From Desulfuromonadaceae bacterium (GTDB taxonomy: Bacteria > Desulfobacterota > Desulfuromonadia > Geobacterales > Pseudopelobacteraceae): 12,118 nt of DNA. Below, one piece after another: positions 6,107 through 12,118 of this stretch (the stretch's first letter is position 1; every line of letters begins with the position of its first letter). A model generated the notes under the pieces. It had not been told where the DNA came from. It did no database searches and was given only the letters and a program-made list of their open reading frames with translations. The DNA lies in NCBI GenBank assembly GCA_028686145.1, contig JAQUCQ010000062.1, positions 1-12,118 of the forward strand, given 5' to 3'. The position numbers were made by a program, and so were the translations under genes.

Positions 6107-7051
6107 TCAACACGCACTGCTCAGAAATTCTGCTGCTTTGGCAACATCTTCTCTGCAACCAATATAAACCGGACAACGTTGGTCAAGACCTTCAGGAACA
6201 ATATCAAGGATTGGAATGTCACCATTTGTGGCGGCTCCTCCGGCCTGCTCGATCAAGAACGCCATCGGATTGAGTTCAAATAGCAAGCGCAGCTTGCCGT
6301 TAGGAGAATCGCTGAGCGCCGGGTACATGAAAAGCCCTTTTCCCTTCATCAGGATCTGATTAAAATCCGGCACAAAACCACCGGAATAACGCAATTTTGC
6401 ACCTTTTTCTTCAAGGTAACAGATAAAACGCTCATTTCCCTCGCTGTATTTTTTACGCAATCCACCCGGGGAATAAATATCGCCGGAAGGTTTCATCTGA
6501 ATATTTTCACGGGTAAGTGTATATTCCATCAACTGATTCATGGTAAATTCAAAGACGCCTTTTCCGACAGAATAAACCATTGAAACACGAGGACCGTAAA
6601 GAATATAAACGGCGCCTACCATTTTGCGGCCAGGCTGAAGCAAATCATCACCTTGGTAGATGCCGACAATTGTGCCAACCGCCAAGTTGACATCAACCAG
6701 CGAAGATCCATCCAACGGGTCGTAGGCAACAGAAAACATACCTTGGGGATTGCTGGTAACCTGAAAAATTTCCTCCATTTCTTCGGATGCAATATTGCAC
6801 ACGACTCCCGAATGCTGCAGACGCTTGCGCATAATACGGTCTGAGAGAACATCAAGAGCAAGCTGTTCCTCACCATACAGATTGGAGGTACCGGCAACAC
6901 CTAAGTCACCGGTTCGAATTGCGTTGATTACATACTTGCTTGCTTCGGCAATTTCACAGATAAGGTGAACAAGATTGCCGCTGATGTTCTGATCACGCAA
7001 ATGCTGGCGCAGATCAATCTGAAATTTAGTCTTACCTGCTTGGCTATACAT
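6107..7051 (-). CDS. fbp: Fructose-1,6-bisphosphatase, class I
   Basis: A 314-residue cytoplasmic, Mg-dependent enzyme hydrolysing fructose-1,6-bisphosphate to fructose-6-phosphate, the committed step of gluconeogenesis. The class I signature DPLDGSS (residues 111-117), the preceding acidic EEME (90-93) of the metal site, and the substrate-site segment YSGGFVPDFNQIL followed by GKGLFMYP and a C-terminal ELNPMAFLIEQAGG are all visible. Length fits the family (about 310-340). The longest ORF starts at 7072, but a near-perfect GGAGGA Shine-Dalgarno sequence at 7060-7055 lies within that extension and places the start at the ATG of 7051, giving MYSQAGKTKF. The small Cys/acidic gene follows after 12 bp. 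Confidence 0.96.
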   Translation of the reverse strand: MYSQAGKTKFQIDLRQHLRDQNISGNLVHLICEIAEASKYVINAIRTGDLGVAGTSNLYGEEQLALDVLSDRIMRKRLQHSGVVCNIASEEMEEIFQVTSNPQGMFSVAYDPLDGSSLVDVNLAVGTIVGIYQGDDLLQPGRKMVGAVYILYGPRVSMVYSVGKGVFEFTMNQLMEYTLTRENIQMKPSGDIYSPGGLRKKYSEGNERFICYLEEKGAKLRYSGGFVPDFNQILMKGKGLFMYPALSDSPNGKLRLLFELNPMAFLIEQAGGAATNGDIPILDIVPEGLDQRCPVYIGCREDVAKAAEFLSSAC

Positions 7052-7092
7052 ACTTCCTCCAAAATGATTCAAATAAGTATATTATCGGGACG

Positions 7093-7121
7093 AACATACT
7101 GAATAATGGCTGTTTTAGCAA
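7093..7121 (-). promoter_or_regulatory. Candidate promoter for fbp
   Basis: On the minus strand TTGCTA (7121-7116) and TATGTT (7098-7093) are spaced by 17 bp in the 139-bp gap between the phosphodiesterase-like gene and fbp. The -10 match is only moderate, and an alternative -10, TATACT, lies nearer the gene at about 7077-7082. No terminator was seen in the gap, so read-through from the upstream gene is also possible. Confidence 0.3.
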
Positions 7122-7190
7122 GATTAAAAAATATTTTGCACGACACAACTAAATGTATCGAACTGATTAATCTATTATCACCGTATCCTG

Positions 7191-7949
7191 TCAGACCTCA
7201 TATACCGCACCGTCGCATAACAATTCAATGCCATCAATGGCCAATGCTTCAATCTCCTCATGTATGCGGTGGTAATACTGAGGTTTGGGGTGGGTTATGA
7301 GAATTCGCCTGGGCAATATAGCAATTTTTGCCAGTTCTTCAACCAGCATTGATGCCGTTAAATGTTTGGTCAGTTGCGCCAGATCATTCATAGAATTAGG
7401 GAAGGAAACTTCAACAATCAGGGCATCCGCACCTGAGCAGTACGTCCATATTTCCTCTGTCGGACCGGTATCTCCTGTATAGACAAGCGTACTTCCACCT
7501 GACTTAACCAGATATCCCACTGTTGGAACGGTGTGGTTTACCGGAATAGCCGTAACCGAGTAACCATTGACGTTATTCTGGTGATACGGTGTAACGGTCT
7601 TGAACGTAATAACAGGATTCTCCAGCGATGGAATCCTAGTGAAATCGGGCCAGATAACATTGTTAAACAGATGATTCTGCATCGCGGCAATAACTTCATC
7701 AGTACTATAGACTGAAACAGAGTGAAGCAGATTTTTTATGACGATATTATCGGCAAGGGCAGGAATACTGCGAATATGATCCAAGTGTGAATGGGTAATA
7801 AAAATAGTATGTATTTTCCACTGTTCTTCTTCGCTAAGCACCGAACCGATCGTGCCGGCATCAAGGAGCAATTGATCATCAAGCAAAAAAGCCGGCGGCC
7901 TGAAGTCAGGCAGTTCTGCACCGGCGCATCCGAGTACCCGTAATTTCAT
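7191..7949 (-). CDS. Metallo-beta-lactamase-fold protein, class II 3',5'-cyclic-nucleotide phosphodiesterase-like
   Basis: A 252-residue cytoplasmic protein (no signal peptide). Zinc-binding motifs in order: HSHLDH (53-58), the conserved NHTVPTVGY (138-146), YTGDTGPTEEIW (157-168) with the bridging Asp160, VEVSFPN (179-185), H196, and ITHPKP (218-223). HxHLDH together with TGDTGPT and the late THPKP are characteristic of class II cyclic-nucleotide phosphodiesterases (yeast PDE1 type, PF02112), which hydrolyse cAMP and cGMP; the fold also resembles RNase Z, which is the main alternative. Shine-Dalgarno AGGAGA lies four bases before the ATG. It precedes fbp on the same strand by 139 bp. If it controls cAMP, that is relevant to carbon regulation and to the cyclic-nucleotide signalling genes at the left of the window, but the sequence shows no direct link. 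Confidence 0.85.
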   Translation of the reverse strand: MKLRVLGCAGAELPDFRPPAFLLDDQLLLDAGTIGSVLSEEEQWKIHTIFITHSHLDHIRSIPALADNIVIKNLLHSVSVYSTDEVIAAMQNHLFNNVIWPDFTRIPSLENPVITFKTVTPYHQNNVNGYSVTAIPVNHTVPTVGYLVKSGGSTLVYTGDTGPTEEIWTYCSGADALIVEVSFPNSMNDLAQLTKHLTASMLVEELAKIAILPRRILITHPKPQYYHRIHEEIEALAIDGIELLCDGAVYEV

Positions 7950-8039
7950 AGGCTCTCCTGGAAAGCAGCAATATATGAAAACAAGACAATGTAATATTTA
8001 GTATTTCCACCATTGAAAAAAGTCATCTCTAAATGAATA
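7950..8039. other. Upstream region of the phosphodiesterase-like gene
   Basis: About 90 AT-rich bases between the zinc-ribbon unit's terminator and the phosphodiesterase-like gene. It must hold that gene's promoter; minus-strand elements such as TACTAA and TACATT could be -10 boxes, but no confident -35/-10 pair can be chosen. Nothing else recognisable. Confidence 0.3.
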
Positions 8040-8061
8040 ACCCCGCCGCAATCAGCGGGGT
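8028..8061 (-). terminator. Hairpin terminator of the ispB-to-zinc-ribbon unit
   Basis: ACCCCGC (8040-8046) and GCGGGGT (8055-8061) form a 7-bp GC-rich stem around an 8-nt loop. Read leftward it is followed by TATTCATTT, a moderate T-rich run. It lies 60 bp after the zinc-ribbon gene stop and before the promoter region of the phosphodiesterase-like gene, the place where a unit end is expected. Confidence 0.6.
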
Positions 8062-8121
8062 ATTTGCAACCTTAGTTAATACTTGAATCGCCCCAAGGGA
8101 AGGGGAATTTACCCTTAGAGA

Positions 8122-8391
8122 TTAAATAGTATCTGAATCAGAGGCTGATGTGCCGCAGTATTTACACACCGAATCCTTCCAGGGAAAAGTCCTGCCGCAA
8201 TGACGACACTTCCGAAAATGTCCGCGTATCTCATTGGTCGGCAGGTGGAAATGCAAAACAACCAGAAAGAACGGAAAAACTCCTGCCAACAGTCCCCACA
8301 GTAAAGGGTTTTTGCCCCGTGAAAGGGCATATTTGAATCCCAAGGCCGCCGGAAGACCGAAAAGCAGCAGCAGGAATATCAACTCACTCAT
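8122..8391 (-). CDS. Small membrane protein with C-terminal zinc ribbon (function unknown)
   Basis: An 89-residue protein with two hydrophobic segments (about residues 3-18 and 30-48) and a C-terminal zinc-ribbon-like module with paired CxxC motifs (C62-C65 and C76-C79). The tail is Ser/Asp-rich. The longest ORF starts at 8412, but the GGAGG Shine-Dalgarno sequence at 8403-8399 leaves only one base before the ATG at 8397 and seven before the ATG at 8391, so 8391 (MSELIFLLLL) is chosen. It follows the VOC gene by 30 bp and is the last gene before the terminator. The topology would put the zinc ribbon on one face of the inner membrane. I do not recognise a named family; the role is unknown. Confidence 0.8.
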   Translation of the reverse strand: MSELIFLLLLFGLPAALGFKYALSRGKNPLLWGLLAGVFPFFLVVLHFHLPTNEIRGHFRKCRHCGRTFPWKDSVCKYCGTSASDSDTI

Positions 8392-8421
8392 GAGCATGCC
8401 TCCGTAAAACAAAAGGCTGAG

Positions 8422-8853
8422 CTACTGCCCAACCTTCTTTTGTATCGGTATTGTTTCATCAAGAACTATCAGATAGCCATCCGGATCAAAGCACCACATT
8501 TCCTTGACGCCGTATGGTTTGATATCCAGCGGATAGAGAATCTCAAGCCCTTCTTCCATAATTGCATCACGTATTTCTTCAATATCAGTAACTTCAAAAT
8601 GAAGCGTAACCCCTATTCCACGGGGAAACATGCTGAAACGTGGTTCAAGAACCGGATGGGCTTTGATGACATCAGCCTCCTCCACGAAAATAATTGCCAT
8701 GCCATCCATATCGATTATCAGATGATCAGGAGCACCTTTCGACGTAAAAGACCGTTGCACTGGCAATTCCAGTATTCCAGCGTAAAAAGCCTCCGTGACA
8801 ACCAGTTGCGAAACTGACAGCTGAAGTGAATGCGGAGCGCGATGAGCCTTCAC
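8422..8853 (-). CDS. VOC-superfamily (glyoxalase/bleomycin-resistance-like) protein
   Basis: A 143-residue cytoplasmic protein with two beta-alpha-beta-beta-beta modules: the first around residues 9-60 (SVSQLVVTEAFYAGILEL), the second around 80-135 (LHFEVTDIEEIRDAI, then FDPDGYLIVLDE, typical of the family's final strand). The first-module metal ligand found in glyoxalase I (His just before the first strand) aligns with Ser9, next to H8, so the metal site may be incomplete; H85 and E133 are possible ligands. The substrate is not predictable. Translation starts at a GTG (8853) overlapping the ccdA TGA as GTGA, so it is translationally coupled to ccdA. Its place in a thiol-redox operon does not by itself give a function. 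Confidence 0.85.
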   Translation of the reverse strand: MKAHRAPHSLQLSVSQLVVTEAFYAGILELPVQRSFTSKGAPDHLIIDMDGMAIIFVEEADVIKAHPVLEPRFSMFPRGIGVTLHFEVTDIEEIRDAIMEEGLEILYPLDIKPYGVKEMWCFDPDGYLIVLDETIPIQKKVGQ

Positions 8854-9581
8854 TCAATACCTTTATATAAAATAGAAGCATACGCGGAAAGACGGGAAAG
8901 CCAGTTGGAATAGATCAGGGCGCCTACCACCATCAGAAGAATCCCGGTAATTATTTCAAAGATGTGGATATATTTTTTAAATCGGTTAAATACAGCCATG
9001 AATCGATTCATAGCAAGCGCTGATAAAAAGAACGGCACGCCCAACCCCATGGAGTAGAGTAACAGCAGCAGTATCCCGTGATATACGCTATCCTCGGTCG
9101 CAGCCACCGCAAGAATCGCCGCAAGTATTGGCCCGATACAGGGGGTCCACCCGGCCGCAAACGCGATACCGACAAGAAAACTACCGATATACCCTGCCGG
9201 TTTGTGCTTGATATTGAGTCTTTTTTCACCCAGAAGAAATTTAAGAGGCAGAAGTCCGGTCACATGAATGCCAAGCAGAACCAGAATAATGCCACCTACT
9301 TTTCTGATGATGGTGGAGTGTTCCTGTAAAAAAGATCCGATATATGTTGCCGAGGCCCCCAAAAGAACAAAAACGACGGTAAAACCACTGATAAAACATA
9401 GTGCATGAAGGATTGTTTTTTGGCGGATGATATGTGTAGGGTGCTCCGCCTGCATGTCGGCATAAGAAATGCCTGTAATGTACATAACATAAGAAGGAAT
9501 CAGCGGAAACACGCACGGTGAAAGAAACGACAGCAGGCCTGCAATAAAAGCCCCTATATAGGTTACATCATGACCGGTCAT
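8850..9581 (-). CDS. ccdA: CcdA-family thiol:disulfide electron-transfer membrane protein
   Basis: A 243-residue inner-membrane protein with six predicted membrane segments. It passes reducing equivalents from cytoplasmic thioredoxin to extracytoplasmic thiol proteins, for example for cytochrome c maturation. The two redox Cys are present in the conserved contexts LSPCVFPLIPS (C23) and GWTPCIGPI (C148), each starting a membrane segment as in CcdA/DsbD-beta. Length is typical for stand-alone CcdA. The gene follows the TlpA/ResA-like lipoprotein by 10 bp, a natural electron acceptor, and overlaps the VOC gene at its 3' end. The Shine-Dalgarno sequence is weak (AGGAT about 9 nt before the ATG), consistent with coupling to the upstream gene. 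Confidence 0.94.
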   Translation of the reverse strand: MTGHDVTYIGAFIAGLLSFLSPCVFPLIPSYVMYITGISYADMQAEHPTHIIRQKTILHALCFISGFTVVFVLLGASATYIGSFLQEHSTIIRKVGGIILVLLGIHVTGLLPLKFLLGEKRLNIKHKPAGYIGSFLVGIAFAAGWTPCIGPILAAILAVAATEDSVYHGILLLLLYSMGLGVPFFLSALAMNRFMAVFNRFKKYIHIFEIITGILLMVVGALIYSNWLSRLSAYASILYKGIE

Positions 9582-9591
9582 AGTAGATATC

Positions 9592-10134
9592 CTATTTCAT
9601 CAAACCTTCAAGAAAGGAGACAGCTTCCGGGGAATCCCACGCAAATCCTCCGATAACTTTTTTAACCAGAACGCCCTGTTTGTCGATAATAAACGATTCA
9701 GGCACCCCGGTAATTCCATATGATTTAATTGCAGCACCGCTCTCGTCAATATACGCCGGAAGCATATACCCGGATTCCTTGAAAAAAGATTCAACAGCCG
9801 GTTTGCCTCCTTCATCAATCGAAACGGCAACCATTTGAAACGGTTTTCCAGCCATTAAACTGTTCAACTTCATCATGGAAGGAATCTCTTCGCGGCAGGG
9901 TGGACACCATGTCGCCCAAAAATTCAGCAGAACGACTTTGCCTTGAAGATCAGATAATTTAAGGGCACTCCCGTTGGCCACGGATACGACCGAAAAATCC
10001 GGTGCAGGACTCTTTTCGACGGCAACGACATCTTTTCCAGCGGTGCCGGCACTTTTTTGGGGTTTATCCGCCTTAGAGCAGGCGGCCAGAGAGAAAAGCA
10101 GACAAGCTAAGAACAGGAAGAGAATTCGTTGCAT
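9592..10134 (-). CDS. TlpA/ResA-like thioredoxin-fold lipoprotein
   Basis: A 180-residue exported thiol-disulfide oxidoreductase. The N-terminus has a charged start (MQR), a hydrophobic stretch and a lipobox LAAC (16-19), so mature C19 should be lipidated and the protein anchored on the outer side of a membrane. A linker of about 25 residues (Lys/Ala/Gly-rich) leads to the thioredoxin domain: APDF (44-47), LLNFWATWCPPC with the redox pair C77/C80, and GVPESF containing the cis-Pro. The WCPPC pair and AhpC/TSA-Redoxin-like layout fit TlpA/ResA, which keep apocytochrome c or other periplasmic Cys reduced. A strong Shine-Dalgarno sequence CGGAGG (10144-10139) lies four bases before the ATG. It is paired with ccdA 10 bp downstream, its likely electron donor. 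This suits a cytochrome-c-rich metal- or sulfur-reducing organism. Confidence 0.93.
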   Translation of the reverse strand: MQRILFLFLACLLFSLAACSKADKPQKSAGTAGKDVVAVEKSPAPDFSVVSVANGSALKLSDLQGKVVLLNFWATWCPPCREEIPSMMKLNSLMAGKPFQMVAVSIDEGGKPAVESFFKESGYMLPAYIDESGAAIKSYGITGVPESFIIDKQGVLVKKVIGGFAWDSPEAVSFLEGLMK

Positions 10135-10203
10135 GAAACCTCCGGTGATTTAATGATGAGAGACTGCGACTGCGGGTACAAAAGAAATAGCCTGAAATCA
10201 GAC

Positions 10204-11172
10204 TTATTTACTGCGCGTCACTACATATTCTGACAAACTGAGCAGAGCCTCACGAACTGGGGATGGCGCAAACAGGTCCAGATGATTCTTGCAGCGGTCA
10301 ATATAGAAGCGGGCGCTGTCAACAGTATAGGCAATCCCACCATACTGTTTGACGAGACCGGAAACCGCACGGAAATCGTCCAGTGACATTTCATCCTGCT
10401 CAACAACAGCAGCAATCACTGCACGCTCGGCAACTGTGCAGTGTCGCAGCGTATGAATCAGCGGCAGAGTAATTTTTCCTTCTTCAAGATCATGACCGAT
10501 ACTCTTGCCAAATTCTTCTTCGGTAGCAACATAATCAAGGATATCATCCATCAATTGAAACGCAATGCCGAGATCCATACCAAAATCAGCCAGCGCCTTC
10601 TGTAAGCGAGGAAGCACAGCACCTAACACAGCACCGGCTTCACAAGCAGCAGACATAAGGATTGCTGTTTTGGAGCGAACGACATTGATATACCGCTCCT
10701 CAGTCAGATCAATCTCACCAGTACAAAGTAACTGCATAACCTCGCCTTCAGCTATTACAGTTGTTGCGTCGGAAAGAATCCGGAGGATATCAAGGCTGCC
10801 GACATTGACCATTAGAGAAAATGATTTGGAAAAAAGAAAGTCCCCCACCAGTACCGAGGCTTCATTTCCCCACAATGTATTTGCTGAAGCAATGCCACGC
10901 CGCAGTGTAGCACTATCAACAACATCGTCATGCAGTAGAGTCGCCGTGTGAATGAACTCTACGACACTTGCAAGTGGCACAGCTTTATCGGCCGTATAGC
11001 CACTCAAACGGGCGGCAAGAAGCAACAAAGCGGGGCGGACACGTTTGCCGCCGCTGGAAAGTACATATTCTCCAACTTTGCGGATCAGAGGGACATCTGA
11101 CTCCAAATCTTTGCGGAACTGCTGTTCAACCAGTTTGAGATCTTCGCCGATTATGGCAAGTGCAGCCTGCAT
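10204..11172 (-). CDS. ispB: Long-chain polyprenyl diphosphate synthase (octaprenyl-type)
   Basis: A 322-residue cytoplasmic trans-prenyltransferase that extends farnesyl diphosphate with isopentenyl diphosphate to make the side chain of menaquinone or ubiquinone. Motifs: GGKRVRP (41-47), first Asp-rich motif DDVVD (82-86) within HTATLLHDDVVDSATLRRG, KTA (168-170), second Asp-rich motif DDILD (209-213), and GKSIGHDLEEGKITLPLIH (222-240). Small residues before the first Asp motif (A77, T78) are as in IspB and other long-chain enzymes, rather than the bulky residues of farnesyl or geranylgeranyl synthases; exact chain length (about C40-C45) is inferred. Shine-Dalgarno AAGGAAG lies 7 bases before the ATG. 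No terminator is seen before the downstream TlpA-like gene (69-bp gap), so co-transcription is possible. Confidence 0.94.
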   Translation of the reverse strand: MQAALAIIGEDLKLVEQQFRKDLESDVPLIRKVGEYVLSSGGKRVRPALLLLAARLSGYTADKAVPLASVVEFIHTATLLHDDVVDSATLRRGIASANTLWGNEASVLVGDFLFSKSFSLMVNVGSLDILRILSDATTVIAEGEVMQLLCTGEIDLTEERYINVVRSKTAILMSAACEAGAVLGAVLPRLQKALADFGMDLGIAFQLMDDILDYVATEEEFGKSIGHDLEEGKITLPLIHTLRHCTVAERAVIAAVVEQDEMSLDDFRAVSGLVKQYGGIAYTVDSARFYIDRCKNHLDLFAPSPVREALLSLSEYVVTRSK

Positions 11173-11202
11173 GAGATGACTTCCTTAAGGTAAATTCGCA
11201 CC

Positions 11203-11232
11203 ATAGTAATGGAATGGTTTCCGATTTGTCAA
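11203..11232 (-). promoter_or_regulatory. sigma70-type promoter for ispB
   Basis: On the minus strand a perfect TTGACA (11232-11227) and TACTAT (11208-11203) are separated by 18 bp, about 30 bp before the ispB ATG. This is the best -35 match in the window. It probably drives the unit ispB, TlpA-like gene, ccdA, VOC gene and zinc-ribbon gene. Confidence 0.65.
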
Positions 11233-11287
11233 AGCATTTTTGGCAGTATTTATGGCGTTTTGCAGGTCGATCCCTATAATGTTTCGA

Positions 11288-11316
11288 TTGCCAGACGTAA
11301 CTCCACAGTATATTGT
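11288..11316 (+). promoter_or_regulatory. Candidate promoter for the DEAD-box helicase
   Basis: TTGCCA (11288-11293) and TATTGT (11311-11316) are 17 bp apart, about 40 bp before the helicase ATG, in the 182-bp divergent region shared with ispB. The -10 could alternatively be TATATT, two bases earlier. The remaining intergenic sequence shows no other clear element. Confidence 0.45.
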
Positions 11317-11354
11317 AAGCAAGTAACTAAAGAGGTAACACAAAAGGAACTTGT

Positions 11355-12118
11355 ATGCGATTTGATGAACTCCCGATTCCCGAACAGGTGCTTCGCGGCA
11401 TTGCTGAGAGCGGTTTTAGTATCTGCACCCCCATCCAGGAACAAACACTGCCGACGACTTTGACCGGCAGCGACATCGCCGGTCAGGCACAAACCGGAAC
11501 CGGTAAAACGGCCGCTTTTCTGATTTCCCTTTTCACTCGACTACTCACAAACAAGGAACCTGCCGGCCGGCCACGTGCTTTGATTCTGGCACCGACCCGC
11601 GAACTTGTGGTTCAAATCGAAGCGGATGCCAAGCAACTGGGAGCACATTGCGGTTTCGCCGTTCAGGCAATTTATGGCGGTGTTGATTATATGAAGCAAA
11701 AGAACGCCCTGCTGGACGGTGCCGATATAATAGTCGGTACTCCGGGACGTTTGATCGATTACCTCAAGCAGAAGATCTACAGTTTAAAAGATATTGAGGT
11801 GCTGGTTATTGACGAGGCCGACCGTATGTTCGATCTCGGCTTCATTGCCGATCTTCGCTTTATTCTCCGTAAACTGCCGCCATTTGAAAAACGCCAGAAC
11901 CTGATGTTTTCGGCTACCCTCAACCCCCGAGTCATGGAGTTAGCATACGAATTCATGAATTCTCCGACCAGGGTATCGGTAACCCCGGAAACCATGACCG
12001 CGGAACGCGTGGAACAAGTTTTGTATCATTGTTCCCGCAAAGAGAAATTTTCACTTCTTCTGGGGCTTCTGCGGCGTGATGGGATGGTGCGCACGATGAT
12101 ATTCATAAACACCAAACG
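11355..12118 (+). CDS. rhlB: RhlB-like DEAD-box ATP-dependent RNA helicase (runs off right edge)
   Basis: The frame is open from the ATG at 11355 to the end of the window: 254 codons plus two bases, so the C-terminal helicase core and tail are missing. Visible motifs: Q motif TPIQ (25-28), Walker A AQTGTGKT (45-52), Ia PTREL (80-84), GG at 108-109, TPGR (129-132), DEAD (153-156) and SAT (186-188), then the start of RecA-like domain 2 (MIFINTK, motif IV region). Stretches such as GTPGRLIDYLKQ and DEADRMFDLGF closely resemble RhlB, which unwinds structured RNA for the degradosome in Proteobacteria; other DEAD-box paralogues (RhlE, CsdA) remain possible without the C-terminus. Shine-Dalgarno AAAGGAA lies about 5 bases upstream. 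It is divergent from ispB. Confidence 0.93.
   Translation, partial: MRFDELPIPEQVLRGIAESGFSICTPIQEQTLPTTLTGSDIAGQAQTGTGKTAAFLISLFTRLLTNKEPAGRPRALILAPTRELVVQIEADAKQLGAHCGFAVQAIYGGVDYMKQKNALLDGADIIVGTPGRLIDYLKQKIYSLKDIEVLVIDEADRMFDLGFIADLRFILRKLPPFEKRQNLMFSATLNPRVMELAYEFMNSPTRVSVTPETMTAERVEQVLYHCSRKEKFSLLLGLLRRDGMVRTMIFINTK

Noticed and set aside
7052..7072. Longer fbp start at 7072 (seven extra residues)
   Set aside because: The strong GGAGGA Shine-Dalgarno sequence lies inside this extension and points to the ATG at 7051.
8090..8118. AAGGG...CCCTT imperfect hairpin downstream of the zinc-ribbon gene
   Set aside because: Only 5 bp of stem and no T-run; the hairpin at 8040-8061 is a much better terminator.
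11209..11492. Short ORFs on both strands across the ispB/helicase intergenic region
   Set aside because: They overlap the helicase N-terminus in other frames and the divergent promoters; no Shine-Dalgarno sequence or conserved features.

Overview
The window looks like a core-genome stretch of a Desulfuromonadales/Geobacterales-type bacterium (Desulfuromonadia, formerly Deltaproteobacteria) of moderate GC. This rests on gene content and on order recalled from Geobacter: hisS next to a REC-GGDEF regulator, comEC, an HD-GYP regulator, fbp with a small Cys-rich/acidic protein, ispB, and a lipoprotein thioredoxin with CcdA. No search was run. No mobile element, phage, CRISPR array, tRNA or rRNA was seen.

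Layout. (1) 1-4436, minus strand: the 5' part of hisS (runs off the left edge), a REC-GAF-like-GGDEF response regulator, and comEC. (2) 4437-4690: a divergent intergenic region with a probable 7-codon leader ORF in front of comEC. (3) 4691-5737, plus: a REC-HD-GYP response regulator. (4) 5795-7949, minus: a small Cys/acidic protein, class I fructose-1,6-bisphosphatase, and a class II cyclic-nucleotide phosphodiesterase-like metallo-beta-lactamase-fold protein. (5) 8122-11172, minus: a probable five-gene unit transcribed ispB, TlpA/ResA-like lipoprotein, ccdA, VOC protein, membrane zinc-ribbon protein, with a sigma70-like promoter at the head and a hairpin terminator at the tail. (6) 11355-12118, plus: the N-terminal two thirds of an RhlB-like DEAD-box RNA helicase, running off the right edge.

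The most interesting signal is in the GGDEF protein. The residue that reads the guanine in ordinary diguanylate cyclases (Asp344 of PleD) is Ser343 here, while the GGDEY catalytic loop, the other guanine-contacting Asn and an RxxD I-site are kept. Asp-to-Ser at this position is the hallmark of Hypr (hybrid promiscuous) GGDEF enzymes such as GacA of Geobacter sulfurreducens, which make 3',3'-cGAMP. This protein is therefore predicted to be a phosphorylation-controlled cGAMP synthase. A complete REC-HD-GYP phosphodiesterase lies just beyond comEC, so a matched synthase/hydrolase pair is plausible but unproven.

Other points: comEC has no Shine-Dalgarno sequence of its own and appears translationally coupled to a leader ORF; a terminator sits directly upstream of hisS with little room for a separate promoter; and a conserved His of ComEC's nuclease-like domain is Leu. 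The start codons of fbp and of the zinc-ribbon gene are moved downstream of the longest ORF because the Shine-Dalgarno sequences require it.
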